Part shown: positions 47,841 through 59,818 of the stretch, piece by piece
Layout of the letters: every line of letters begins with the position of its first letter
Numbering within the stretch: position 1 is the first letter of the stretch
From: Datisca glomerata
Taxonomy: Eukaryota > Streptophyta > Magnoliopsida > Cucurbitales > Datiscaceae
Direction: 5' to 3'
Length of the DNA: 64,000 nucleotides
Assembly (NCBI GenBank): GCA_003255025.1
Contig: QANY01013423.1
Location: forward strand, 2,332,804 to 2,396,803
The notes under the pieces: model-generated
What the model was told of the DNA's origin: nothing
Database searches by the model: none
Seen by the model: the letters and a program-made list of their open reading frames with translations, nothing else
Position numbers and translations under genes: made by a program

Positions 47841-49029
47841 TTTCAATGCTCAATCTTCCTCTCACCCTTACTCAATCCCATTAATTCCTATGGTATATAA
47901 CTTTTCCCCTATCTTCAATAGCCATACATTAAAATAAACTTTTAGTTTTCTATCATTTAATTCCCTTTTTATTTCTAAGGTCCAACCTAATGATAAAGCT
48001 TGATGGATCGATGATGATCGAAATTCTAATTTATAGTGTTATGAGACACTGTTCTTAACTCACGGTGTTAAGAGACGTAAGAGTTTTCCTTAAAAAATAT
48101 TTCATTCATTTACCAATAATCGAACAAAAACATTGCATTCTATAGCAGGCTACAGAAAGATCCGAATACATTAACACTGTCTAGTTACATCAATCAATCA
48201 TCAATTAGCCAAAACTAATTAACTTCCTCAAACAACCCTACTAATTATTTAACTACTAATTAACCTCGTATGTTACTATCTTGACTCGATTATCGCGCCG
48301 AATCATATAAATACTATCCGATCCATCACCTAACTTTCAGTGTTAACAAAATATTAGTTTACTAGAATATTATAATTCTTGAAAATGTAATTGGCGGAAA
48401 GTAAATAAATGTATAATAGGTTATCATATTTAATAGTATGTTAGAACTAGACGCATATGGCAAATCTTTACGATTAATGTTAGACGCTTTACTTGGTATG
48501 TAAAATCTGTCGTCAACAACTTTACTACTAATTTTTTTTAATAATTAATATAATAGTTTAAAAGTTAGGAAAAAAATTATTTCAAACATTTTTAAATTAC
48601 AAACTATAGTTACAAACAAAAACTGATTTAAAAAATGTCTTCTATACCGTTAAGTAAAAGTAAAACGTAGGAAAAAAAATGAAAATATAAAGTATTTAAA
48701 CATTCTAAATTAATGTGGATGCACCTCAATTTTGAAGGTTTTGACATCATGTCAATTAGAGATAATCACAAGATTCTTGTACTCACAAATACTCTAATTA
48801 TTTATATAACAAATAAAAATGTTCCAGTGGAAGTAATATTGAAATTTTTGCAATCTAGATTACCCTGATCGAATTAATTGATCTCTTAATAATTAATTCT
48901 CAAACCAACTCGTCTCTTTTTGTTTTAATTCTCAAACCAATTCGCCTAATATGGTGGCTTGTGTAATCACTATAGTACTCCTTTTGTTTCTTTTTTCAAA
49001 ATAAATGGCTGTACTCCTTTTGTTTAGGG
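47841..49029. other. Gene-poor AT-rich region
   Basis: 48030-48350 has a repeat-like texture (CACGGTGTTAAGAG, CAATCAATCATCAATTAGCC) but no recognisable termini or domains. Confidence 0.35.
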
Positions 49030-50745
49030 TTATACTTAATTATAATCTTGCTGTAACCATTTAGTAATTGGATTACAATATTTGTATTAAGTAATCTATA
49101 AATTAGGATACAATCTTAGTTTGTAGGCAATCATAATTGACAATTTGATGAAAAAATTGAATTGCAAGAGAAAATGATAGTCATTCTGATTTAGAATGTA
49201 ATAGCAACTTTGATAGTAAATGAAATCATTTTAATACATTGTGTAATCAGAGATAATAATTGCGTTATTCTCATATTAATTTAATTAAAATTAATTTTAA
49301 TAAAATTTAGTCAAATATTATTAATTTAATTAAATACTAATAAAATATAGTCAAAATTAACTTTAAAATTTCACATCAAAATATGTTTTTATATAATAGA
49401 CTTTAAAGGCTTGCTAGAATTAATTATTTGTTAAAACTACACATCATAAACTTCTCCGGCGGTGGTTGGAAGCACAACACGGGCATAAGCAATCTCCAAG
49501 CATCATTTTAGAGCTCATAGTCTTAATATGAAACCTAAGAAAAAAAAGTGCAATGGGTCACTATAGGGACATGAACCCTCCACTAAAGACCTTCTTTTAG
49601 GGGGAATCTCACTTATATCTATATTATATATAAAAGTGTAAAAGTTTGATAAATATTTTTGGACAATACTACCCTTAATTATTTTTAAAATTTCTATTTT
49701 TTCTTTCAATGTATTTATTATCTCAATTATTCATATGAAAGTTTTTTATAACTATTTTGTACTCATTATCCCAATTATTTATATGAAGCATTTTTTTAAC
49801 TATTTCGTTTGTATTATAATCTTTAAAGACGTTTTCACCTAATTATTAATCTAAAATCATAAAATACTAATTATAAGTAAAAAATAAGTCTCAAATTCAC
49901 TGAATATTTCTTTAATTATCATTTTTATGTTTATATTAATCTAATGATCATTAGAAACAAAAATGAAATACGAGCAGAATGAATCTAAAAACTCTGTAAT
50001 ACCTATCTGGACTTGTTTAAGTTAACCTCATAGAGAAAACACATATATTAAGAAAAAATAAGTTTACACATAATTTTTGTAAATTTTTATATTGCACATC
50101 TCAAAACTAGTAGATAGAAAAAGGCTAATGTAAAATCAGTATATAGAAAAATAAAAGTCAACAAGGGGCAGTTAGCCCTGTCGATAGATGTGGTGATGAG
50201 GTCACACATCTCTTAAGATTCCAAAATAGTTTGAACGAGAAAGACTTATATATAATAGAATGGAGAGCAAGCAAAGCGAATTCCAATGATTCGCGATCTG
50301 GATAATGCATTGAGCTAAACAATACAAATTTGACCTAAGGCGCCGACGCTTATCCGTGTATCCATTTTTCTTCCTTTACTGGAGACCCAACTACCTAAAT
50401 TTTGGATCCGAGAAATTGCACTAAAAGCTTTGAACACATCCACCAACTAAAACAATGAGAGACATTGTGAAAGAAGTAATTTTAATTAAACAAAAAAAAT
50501 GAGAGACGCTTGAAAGAAAAAAAAATGATATTTACTTAATTTCATATGAGGATGCAAAAGTAGTTTTGTTTAGAATTACAATTGTATTATAAATTAAGAT
50601 TGCTCTCATTTTCTAATGCAATTCAATTAGCTCAAAAGATTGTAAACTAGGATTGTATCCTAATTTAATGATTACTTCAAATAAACGCAGTAATTTAATT
50701 ATAAGAGAATAATAATAAGATTACAAATGAGAATAACGCGAACTA
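49030..50745. repeat. Inverted-repeat pair (~170-200 bp arms, ~1.7 kb span)
   Basis: 49030-49200 and about 50570-50745 are imperfect reverse complements; shared words include AAATTAGGATACAATC, TAGTTTG/TAGTTTA and TTGAATTGCA..AGAAAATGA. This fits an old DNA transposon or two oppositely oriented MITEs. The interior is non-coding; a tRNA-like stretch was not found. Confidence 0.5.
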
Positions 50746-52019
50746 AATGATGAGTATTTGTTTCCAGCTTATGTAGTCTATTTTTTCTTTCAATATGAGA
50801 TTTCTTGCTGTTATTTTGAGGACACCAAATGACATGCACAAACTCATATTAATTACGTTTTAATTATGCTTATTGTTTGTTTTGTTATCTTCTACAACTT
50901 TTCTGTTAAATAACTGAAATAACTTTTAAAGGACTAAAGAATAGTATTACATCATAGTAATCATTCTTAAATTTTAAGAGCCTTTCTGAAAATCAGGACA
51001 TAAACAATTATTTCTCTATAATTTATGAAGTTGTCAATCGTTTGGAGCTTAAATCACTCCCTGTTAAACTTTACCTAGTTATTCACTCTAATTCTAGGAA
51101 TTTGAAATGGTTTTAGGTAAAATTATTAACATTTTAGATTTACTCATAACAATCAATTTAAAATGTTGGATCTTTTGTTATTTAAATTGTGTATCCCCAT
51201 TGCTTATTATGAACTATCCATTGAATGAATGGCCAAAAAATAATCCATTTATCTAGTATGAATGTTTGATAAGTTGAGTTGGTGTAGTTAATTAAACCTA
51301 TATGTTCCCTTATTCCCCTTAAAATTTGTAATGTAATTTTGACAAAAGGATCTAGTATGAATGTTATTAATTTGTATATAAGTACACATTTAAAATTTAA
51401 CTTATTTCTTTTATTCATCAGGAGAACTTCTCCTATATTCGAGTAAACTTATTTCTATAAATAACTTTGCTAAATTTAATTATTTAATTTACCTTTAGGT
51501 CCCGTTTAGTTCCTGTCATCCTCATTTATAATCTTATTATAACCTGATTAGTGTGTTTCTCATTCATATTTTAGATACTCTTAACTTTAATTTTATTGGT
51601 TATTTGAGTTTTATTGTTTGATTTATGTTTGTTTTTATTTTTATCTTGTATGATTGATATTTAAATACATTTAGATTGATTTGGAAAGATTTAGAAGGTA
51701 AAAATATGAAGAAACGAGAAAAGGATAGACCTGGGTAGAGAGTCAGCGTCGCGACGCTGGCTTCCACCATCACGGCGCTGGCGCGATTCTAGATTTTTTT
51801 GTGATTTTTTTTTTTGCTTCAATCTCATCCTTCTCAAAGCCTGGTATATAAATAAAATATTTTAGGTTTTTTGAGACTTTTTGGACGTGGGAGGTAGAGA
51901 AGAGAGTCTTTTAGAGAGGAAATTAAGACAGATTCAACCAGGAGACGAATTTTAACTTCAATTTCATCCTCAAATCTAGTTTTTTCTTCTCTTTTCCTCT
52001 ATGTTCATGAATATTATTA
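50746..52019. other. AT-rich intergenic region
   Basis: Contains a short GC-rich island (51735-51800: GTCGCGACGCTGG..CACGGCGCTGG) that looks like a repeat-element fragment. No gene seen. Confidence 0.35.
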
Positions 52020-52250
52020 CACTACAAGAAATATTCTATTCTACAAGAGGCATATATCTCCGTGATAAGTAATCCATAGGGATTATGCGACGCCTGTGAC
52101 AGCCCTTCATATTATAAGTCTGCATTTTTCGTGAGGCGCAACTGATCCTGTGAAGACCCCTGTGGTATCTTGCTTTTTACAAGATTTTTTTACTCCTGTA
52201 GAACGTTGTTTAATGAGATTTTACAACTCATGTTGCTTTTATTCAACATG
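52020..52250 (+). mobile_element. CACTA-type terminus
   Basis: CACTACAAGAAATATTCTAT at 52020 begins with the 12-base end typical of En/Spm elements (CACTACAAGAAA). The following 230 bp contains CTACAAGAGG-, CCTGTG- and TTACAAG-like words but no strong array. The opposite terminus was not found before the copia insertion at 55.7 kb, so the length is unknown. Confidence 0.5.
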
Positions 52251-54429
52251 CATTTATAATTCTCGTGAATAAATGTTCGTAGGTATTTTTGTATCCTATT
52301 AAATCAGATACCATAAGGTTTTTCGAATCCCATTCATATAATTTTTGGTTATAAATTATGCTTCTTATGAAAAGATTTTCTTGACATTTTATAAATATTA
52401 TTTTTTCACAATCAATTTATATGCACCTATTTAAATAGACATTACCAGACTAAAATGTATTCAGACATCATTTATTGTCAGAAAACATTATTCATAATTA
52501 TCATCTAAAAGTATTAGTACTTAGTCTACTAATACAACATGTTATTCAAAAAATAAAAATATCTAAAAATTTCACAAATGCTACAAAATAACTTCAAAAT
52601 TTCATTGCTTAACTCTTCAAACTTTGATGCCAAGTTGAAAAGTCTCAAGGGATTGTAGATCCTAGATTTTAAAGAAAATATATAGTCAATGTACTTGTTT
52701 AAATTTCTCACAACTAATATACGCTACAATTATAATGAATTGAATCAAATGTCATATGAATATAAAATTATGAAAATGTAAAATATTAATGCAACACATA
52801 GATTCCTCACTAGTGAAAAATTACGAACATATTAAAGATACTCACTCGTAAAAAAATGAGGTAGAAATATACATATACTCACTAATGCAGCAAATAGAAT
52901 CCAACGTCATATCTTTTTATGTTCAAGTTCTAATCTTGCTGAATTCTTATCACCATTACTACCATAGATACAAGTCTAACACTAGAATGCTATAAAATAA
53001 CACATAACACGGTGATTTATGTTCATCACGTCACAAATAGGGGGGAGAAATAGTAAGCCCCAAAATGATAACGTCCAGATTGACAAATATAATTAATCTC
53101 CATGATTTTTTATACTAGAATGCTATAAAACCATAAGATAAACGCATCATACCATAACTTGTAGAATTTACTATTGAGATTTTTTTTCCTAAAGTACTTT
53201 TGATATCCAAAAACATATGATTGTAGCAACAAGTATGCCAGACTTTGTTTTTAGTATGAGATTTCTGAATTGGGGGACGAATCCACAAAATAAACTTCAA
53301 ACTAGCATCATGGTATGAAAAAAAATTAATGCGTAAAAATGTGGTTGATTTTTTTATGCTTTAATTTTTTCTGACCAAACTTCTACCTCAGACTAAAGTC
53401 CCCAAATTTCATCATCTAAACTATAACAAGTATAGGAAATGTAAAAATATTAAAAATAAAAGCATAAAAGCGAGAAAGTGAACATTCAAATCTCGTGTAT
53501 AATAAAACCCTAAGAAAAATCCAGTATAAAAATGATGGCAGTAGAAGAAGGGGATGATATCATACCATACTACATATTTTTATGATGCATAATTTAAAGA
53601 AAAAGTAATACCAAAACTCCAAAAAGAACAGATAATAATCATATATAATCACTCTGCAAGTTTTTTAACATATATTTAACACACCTTCACAATGAAGTCC
53701 ATTGCCACAGAATCCAGGTTTGACTAGGCAGAATGGGAAATTATTCGTAGACATGCATCAACTGTGATATATGCAAAACAGTTTCTAGTTAGCACAATCA
53801 TACCATCAACGTTCCTGACTTTGTGTTGTTAATATTTCAATCAAATTATTGTTTGAATATAAGGACAAATAAAAATGATGAAACATCTAGGTGCCAAGAT
53901 AATAAAGACTAGTCATTGCATGACATAATTTAAGATGTTAACATTCAACTGCATACCAAACAGAATGTGCATGTGTATTTATTTCATCAATCATTGTGCA
54001 AGCACATAGTAAACATATATGATTAGATCTATTTATCAACTCTCTAATAACAATATATTGTTATTGTCATAGAATCATAAATTTTCGTCCAGACGAATAA
54101 AACTGCAAAGCTAATGACTTAGTAATATTGGACTAAAAAGTTTCCATATATAAAGCAAATCTGGAGCAACAATTTATATGATAGACTAATTGGATCAAGT
54201 ACTGAGATTTAGCAGCACCCTAACATGAATGATAAAACTAATATTAACCAAAAAGAGTTATGTTTTACTTTCACAGTCTATAAATGATTCACGTATGAAT
54301 GCATATTCTTCGGACCTCACATACCAAAGTTCAAAAACAAGAATCATTTATAGATTAGTATCAATGTATATTAGCTCTCTACACAGTTGGTATAGGTTAT
54401 TCGTAACAAAACCAAAATATAAATTACTA

Positions 54430-54692
54430 AAAATAAAAGTTGGACCTTTCCATTTGGATCAACTTTCTCTGATAACAAGAACGCCAAATCTCCACTTCCA
54501 TAGCACAAATCCAATACACAATCTCCCATCTTCGCTCTGCCAAAAAACTTAAAAACTTTCTCAGAATTTTGGTATAAAAAGAAAATAAAGTAATATTAAA
54601 TGAGAACAACAAAATCACATACCCACGCCAAGACATATCTCATTCTTTTCCATACTCGATGTTGACCAAAGCTCAGTAAACTATTCAACTAT
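54430..54692 (-). pseudogene. UbiE/MenG-type methyltransferase exon fragments
   Basis: On the minus strand, 54690-54623 reads LNSLLSFGQHRVWKRM after an ATTATAG acceptor, and 54536-54430 reads KMGDCVLDLCYGSGDLAFLL. These match the start and the SAM-binding motif I (DLCCGSGDL) of the plant UbiE-type demethylphylloquinone methyltransferase (MENG family), with Cys to Tyr in motif I. Splice-like borders remain, so the copy was made at DNA level. The catalytic remainder is not visible nearby. It is a gene fragment, plausibly carried by the surrounding transposon. Confidence 0.7.
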
Positions 54693-54939
54693 AATTTCAA
54701 ATTAAGCAAATAAAAAGTCTAAGTGAAATAAAATCCATCCACATTAAGTAAGAGAAACGCAAATGATTTCATGTATGAATGTATATTCTTTGGAGCTCAC
54801 ATACCAGAGCTCAAAGACTAGAAGCAAAGTAAATGAAACCGCTATAGATCTCAAAGAGTAACTATGTAACTAGATCCAAAACAGCACAAAGACTCAGATG
54901 GTGAAAAGCAAAAATAGAGTGGAATAGACATATTCATAC

Positions 54940-55628
54940 CATATGTCTTGAGTGTGACCACGGACCTTCCTGCAAGCAGCTTTGTCTGCTGACCCGCCTG
55001 CAATAAAATAAGGCATAAGCAATCATCTAATATGGAATATATATATGAAATAAATCCACCCTGAATGATAATGAACGATGAAACTTCAAACCTACCACCC
55101 CTATATCACAAAAGCAAATGTGCAACAATTAGAGGCGGACATAAAACATCTAGTGCTGCCAAGGCAGCAATCATTACACAAGGGTTTTCAAATTTTTATA
55201 GTTTTTAAAATGTAGCACTTAACCCAAAAAATAGTTCCAATACATACCGTAATCATGCAAGTTAAAGGATTCAACTAATAAAGAGCAAATATCAGTAAAA
55301 TAACCAGGAGTAACAAGCTTATTAATCTCATCAAAGGCTATCCTATTTTTAAAGAAACTTTTTAGAGATTCCTAAGTATTCTAGTGACAGCACATAAACA
55401 GGTCTTTCAATGTACATGATCACCAATTAACAAATTCAACAAGAAAATGGACAGTATCTTCAACGAAGTATCTTCAACGAAGGGGAGGGGAGGAAAAATA
55501 AAACACATGTGAAATTATAGCAAATACTTCACAGCTGATTGAGAAATGAGACACTTACCATTAGCGAGCTCAACTTCTATGATGGTGAAATAGGGTTTAT
55601 CATCGTGCCCAAATGGTGAAGAGCTCAT
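54940..55628 (-). pseudogene. Two exon-like fragments of an unrecognised gene
   Basis: 55628-55559 starts with ATG and reads MSSSPFGHDDKPYFTIIEVE with donor ATG|GTAAGT. 54997-54940 follows a TTTATTGCAG acceptor and continues in frame (GGSADKAACRKVRGHTQDI) with donor ATG|GTATGA. The two join in frame (70 + 58 nt), which argues for real former exons. I do not recognise the protein. The reading frame does not continue into the MenG-like fragment 250 bp further on, so these are probably pieces of two different genes side by side. Confidence 0.5.
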
Positions 55629-55705
55629 TGTGTACATTAATTTCTTAAAGAATATGTCATTCCGTAGTACTCTTGCGCGTGTAACAATTCCAGTACTCGT
55701 GTTAG

Positions 55706-57243
55706 AATTTTATTTTTATTTTTAACTTTTATAATAAGTAAACTCATTATTAATATTTATATTTTTGTTCATTAAAAGTGAATAATTTTTTTTTTCTAAA
55801 AACATCAGTTGAGAATGAAATACTAAAATAATGATAAAAAAATCTAAATAAAAGAAATATATTAAAAATTCTATTTAATTTTTTTCTTATATATTAAAGG
55901 GCTTATTATATAATTTGGCTTTAGGTCCTAGACTAGTCTGAATATCAATAACTAAGAGAACAACCATATAATGTCTTTCTTGGCAACCTTTTACGTCCGA
56001 TTGGGCGTCATTCCCGAGCAAACATATGTTCGTGTTTATGAGAATCCTTTGAGATACTCAAGGATCCTCTTAACTGTTGTAAAATCTGTCTGAGTTGGTT
56101 TGTGTATAAACTGGAAAACTTTTTTTTTTTGTAAATCTTATATATGATCTTGTGAATGTTAAGTATTGTGAGCCTTCAACCAATGTTCTATACTAAGAAG
56201 ATTCAGGAAGAAAGGTTGAGCTGTTGTCATAGAAGTCTGTCTTTATGGATAAATGAGTTTTGCAGGGTAGTATTGCTTAAACCAGCTTGGTTAAGAAAAT
56301 CTAATACATATTTCTACTGATGGACAAATATACCAATTTCAGATTGTTGAATCTGAAAATCAAACTCAGTTTTAAGTTGCTCAACTAAGAATCTGATAAA
56401 AATAGGATCTATCCCAGTTAAGAGAATATCATCTACATATAGCAAGAGATAAGTCACAACGCAATCAGATTTACAGATGAATAAAGATGTATCATCATTG
56501 AAACCCAAAGTAAGTAGATAAGTGGTAAATCTCTAAAACCAAGCTCCAGGTATTGGTTTGAGGCAATAGAAGGACTTGTGTAGTTTACAAACATGGTTTA
56601 GGTGAATATGATCTACAAAACCTTAAGGTTGAGCCATATAAACCTCATTCTGAATATGACCATGAAGAAAGACTTTCTTTACATCAAGCTGATGTAAAGG
56701 CCATGAGCGATGAGCTGCAAATGAAAGAATCAGTCTTGCTTTGGGGGATTTCACTATTGGACTGTATGTCACACCATAGTCTAAACCTTATTGGTGGTGA
56801 AATTCTTTAGCCATTAATTTGGTTTTATGTGTGACTATTGTACCATTTGAATTGTGGTTCAACTTATAGACTCATTTGCCATCAATAAGGTTATTATTTT
56901 GAGGTAAGGGGGTGAGGAACCAGGAGCCTTGCTGTTGCATCGCCTTGAGCTCATTTGCCATGGCTTTTCTCCAAGTTTAAGACTTGTATTAGAATTTTAA
57001 TTTTACTTGATAAATTTGGTAAGTAATCTCATTAGTCAATTACTAATATTTATATTTTTTGTTCATTGAAAGTGAATTAATATTTTCTAAACTATCAGTT
57101 GAAAACTATGATAAAAAAATCCAAACAAAAGAAATATCTTTAAAAAAATCAAATTAAATATTTTATCTTATATATTAAACGGCTTATTTTATAATCTCGC
57201 TTTAGGCCCAATACTAGTTTGAATATCAGTAATTAGAGAACAA
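55706..57243 (-). mobile_element. Copia fragment between ~240-bp direct repeats
   Basis: 55706-55953 and 56990-57243 are direct repeats (TTAGAATTTTA..., TATATTAAA.GGCTTATT.TATAAT, GAATATCA.TAA..AGAGAAC). Between them, on the minus strand, lies copia reverse transcriptase coding sequence: a GSWFLTPLP-like segment near 56930, PIVKSPKARLI near 56750, LDVKK-FLHGHI near 56680, and YVDDILLTG (56450-56420), which is the RT active-site motif. Several stops interrupt it. The repeats may be LTR remnants, or a duplicated host segment around an insertion. Confidence 0.7.
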
Positions 57244-57652
57244 GTATTCTTGAGTGGATTTCACATACATAGTGGTACGAATCTAATTAGCGGTTGTGCT
57301 GATATCCATGATCTAGTGCTCGTCTGTCAAATAAGTATTACTAATATGATGAAATTCAATATCTATTGTATATGTAGCACTTGGTTTTGTGCATTTAATA
57401 TTTAACAAGAGATATAATATGATTGAGATTGCTATGAACGTAACAGATGGACATAACAGATGGCCATATGGTGAAGAAAATTGGCGTATTTATAAAGACG
57501 TTATTTTTCATTTGAGAGAGACAGAGACAGAGACAGAGAGAGAGCTTAAGAAATCCAAATATTCTGATCAACAACAAATTTCCTTATTTTCCTGAAGCTA
57601 TTGAAAGTTGATAGGTACGGGAATGGAAGGGGGAATCTCCATATGGAATTAG
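57244..57652. other. 3' flank of CYP87D
   Basis: Short (AGAGAC)n-like run at 57517-57543. The ORFs here are low complexity. Probably contains the 3' untranslated region of the minus-strand P450. Confidence 0.4.
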
Positions 57653-59818
57653 CTACTTGGGTGATAACTTGATGTGAATGCCATTTCCGAATTTCAATAT
57701 AGGAGTTCGAGAGATGTCTCCTCCCTTCACTTTGGTCCACCTGTTTCATATGAAAATTGCAGGATATAGATTGTTAAGTTAAATCAATTATTAATAATTA
57801 ATTAATTGAAGTAGTAAAGGAAAGAAAGAGAAATGAACCTGTATTTGGTAACCAGAGCATGAAGGAAGGTAGCCATGAATACTCTGCTGTACTCTGCACC
57901 TGCACATTGCCTTGATCCTCCTCCGAACGGCATTAGATTTTTGGATAATGATTGCTTCTCTCCTTCCTGTATTTAAATTAATTAGTTTTTATGTTAAACT
58001 CATTAAAAAAAAACCCCAAGTTCTTGTGATTCACACACCTTCCAGCGCCATGGATTGAATGCAAGTGGATCCTTGTAGATTTCAGGGTTTAAATGGAGAG
58101 CAGAGTTCAAAACCATCACCGTCCACCCAGCTGGTATTGTATATCCTGCAATTTTATTATATTAATATCTTTCATATATATATAAATAACAAAGATAATT
58201 AAATTTACCTTTCACTTGGATATCTTTCACTGCTCTTCTCAGAAGAAAAGGCAAAGCATTTGTCAATCTTAATGTTTCATTTATAACCTGCGCATTCGAT
58301 GCAATTTTAATTTAAATTAACAACAATTACAATCATCAATTAGCTAGTTAGTTCTTCTCCAATTAATTAATGTTAATTAAAAAAAACAAAAACTCAAACT
58401 TACTTGAAGGGTAAACGTCATTGACTTGTATTCCTCCCAAGTTAGTGTGGAATTAGGATTCTCTCTGTTTTTGAGAATTGCTTCGTGCTCAGCCTGCAGT
58501 TGCACATTCACATGTATACCATCAATTAAATTTGTTGAATTCTTTTTAAGTTTTCTTAGAGAAATTATAGATAGTTCAATATCATGATCTCATTTGTAAT
58601 TAATAAATAGATTACTTACAGTCAATTCGTCAACCACAGATGGGTTTTCAGAGAGCAACTTAAACATCAAAGTTAATGATCCAGAGATGGAGCCACTCGC
58701 AAACAATAACCCAAACAGCAAATTAACCACAAACTCCTCTGTTATGAACTTTTGAGAATCTATGTCTCCCATTGCTTGATCAAAGAAATCCCCTTTTCCT
58801 GATTTCTCACTCTCTGAACCACTTCGTCTCTCCTTCACCAGCTTCCAGAACATGTCTACTAACTTCTTTTGTTCCTGCAGAACCCACCAAATTAATTATT
58901 TACATAATTTTCTTGTGTATACATTCGGTGAAGTCTATAAATAAATTAAACTTAATTACCTTCAACACTTTATGGTGTTTGGTTCCAGGGAAGTTCAATG
59001 GAAAGGCCATGAATCCTTCTGCGATTGTAATTAAGCTCTTGCTTATATTCACCGAAGATTTCTCAGCATCATACCCAAACATTTTGGTTGCATTATAATC
59101 ATATAACATCTGCAGTTTAATTAATTTAGTATGTTAATTCTTAAACAAAAAAAGAAGAAAAAAAACAAAAAAGGGAATTAGGGATGAGAAGTTTTACAGT
59201 TAAAGTTCCTTGTTGGACTTCAACGGAAGGTTGAGAGGACCATATTGTTAAAACTCTGTTAACGGTAGATTCAATTTCAGGGAGCAACTTATCCCTTATG
59301 CTCTCAGCACCAAAGTGGTTCAGAGTAATGCTTCTGAGATATTTATGAACAAGACCACCTGCAGTCGTCTTTGATTCACCCTCTTGCATAAACACCTGAG
59401 AGATCGAGTCCAAATAATTAAGCTCTACCAGTTTCCCTTCTTGTGAATATATGTAGTTGTTGATTTCGCTTTCTGCTGATACTATGATGGGTCGACCCAA
59501 TAAACTTGTTTTGAAAATCGGTCCATATCTGCAAGAATTAAGAACAGAGTAACGAAAATTAATTCTCACGATCGAAAAAAAAAGAGAGAAAAAGAAAGAA
59601 AGAAGGTAGGTATGGTACTTCTGCATTCTCTTGCGAATAAAGGGAGGAAGGTCAAGAGTGGAACCGGGAATGATTAGCTGGATGGTTTCCCCGATGAGAG
59701 GGAAACCCATAGAACCAGGAGGAAGAAGGCCGTTGCATTTGGGGCTCCTCCATTTGATAATCCAGTGTGTTAAAAGTATGACCACTACTGCTGCAACACC
59801 TACTCCCACTGTCAACAT
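57653..59818 (-). CDS. CYP87D: Cytochrome P450, CYP87D-like, nine exons
   Basis: Exons (minus): 59818-59619, 59528-59198, 59109-58960, 58874-58620, 58493-58404, 58287-58209, 58145-58039, 57966-57839 and 57740-57653. All borders are GT-AG and all phases agree, giving 475 aa, normal for this CYP85-clan family. Visible: N-terminal anchor (VVVILLTHWIIKW), LLPPGSMGFPLIGE, ExxR (E346-R349), FNPWRW (PxRW form) and heme loop PFGGGSRQCAG with Cys425. Oddity: the I-helix reads FASGSISG (285-292), without the acidic-Thr pair normally used for O2 activation. CYP87D enzymes oxidise cucurbitadienol (C-11 and C-20 for cucumber CYP87D20; C-11 for Siraitia CYP87D18). A CYP87D19-like cluster member is likely here; activity is uncertain because of the I-helix. 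Confidence 0.93.

Larger units (their letters stand above)
52800..55700 (-). other. Region of captured gene fragments behind the CACTA terminus
   Basis: Between the CACTA end and the copia fragment the DNA holds intron-like sequence with a few exon remnants. An internal duplication is visible: 54285-54335 and 54766-54820 share TATGAATG.ATATTCTT.GGA.CTCACATACCA. This mixture is what a Pack-CACTA element would look like, but without the second terminus the claim is tentative. Confidence 0.35.

Noticed and set aside
54283..54295. AATGATTCACGTA, 11 of 13 match on the minus strand
   Set aside because: It is in the captured-fragment region and the duplicated sister sequence at 54766 lacks it. About one 11/13 match is expected by chance in this window.
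58027..58037. TGATTCACACAC in a CYP87D intron, resembling half of the motif
   Set aside because: No G-box; matches only the seven-base core.
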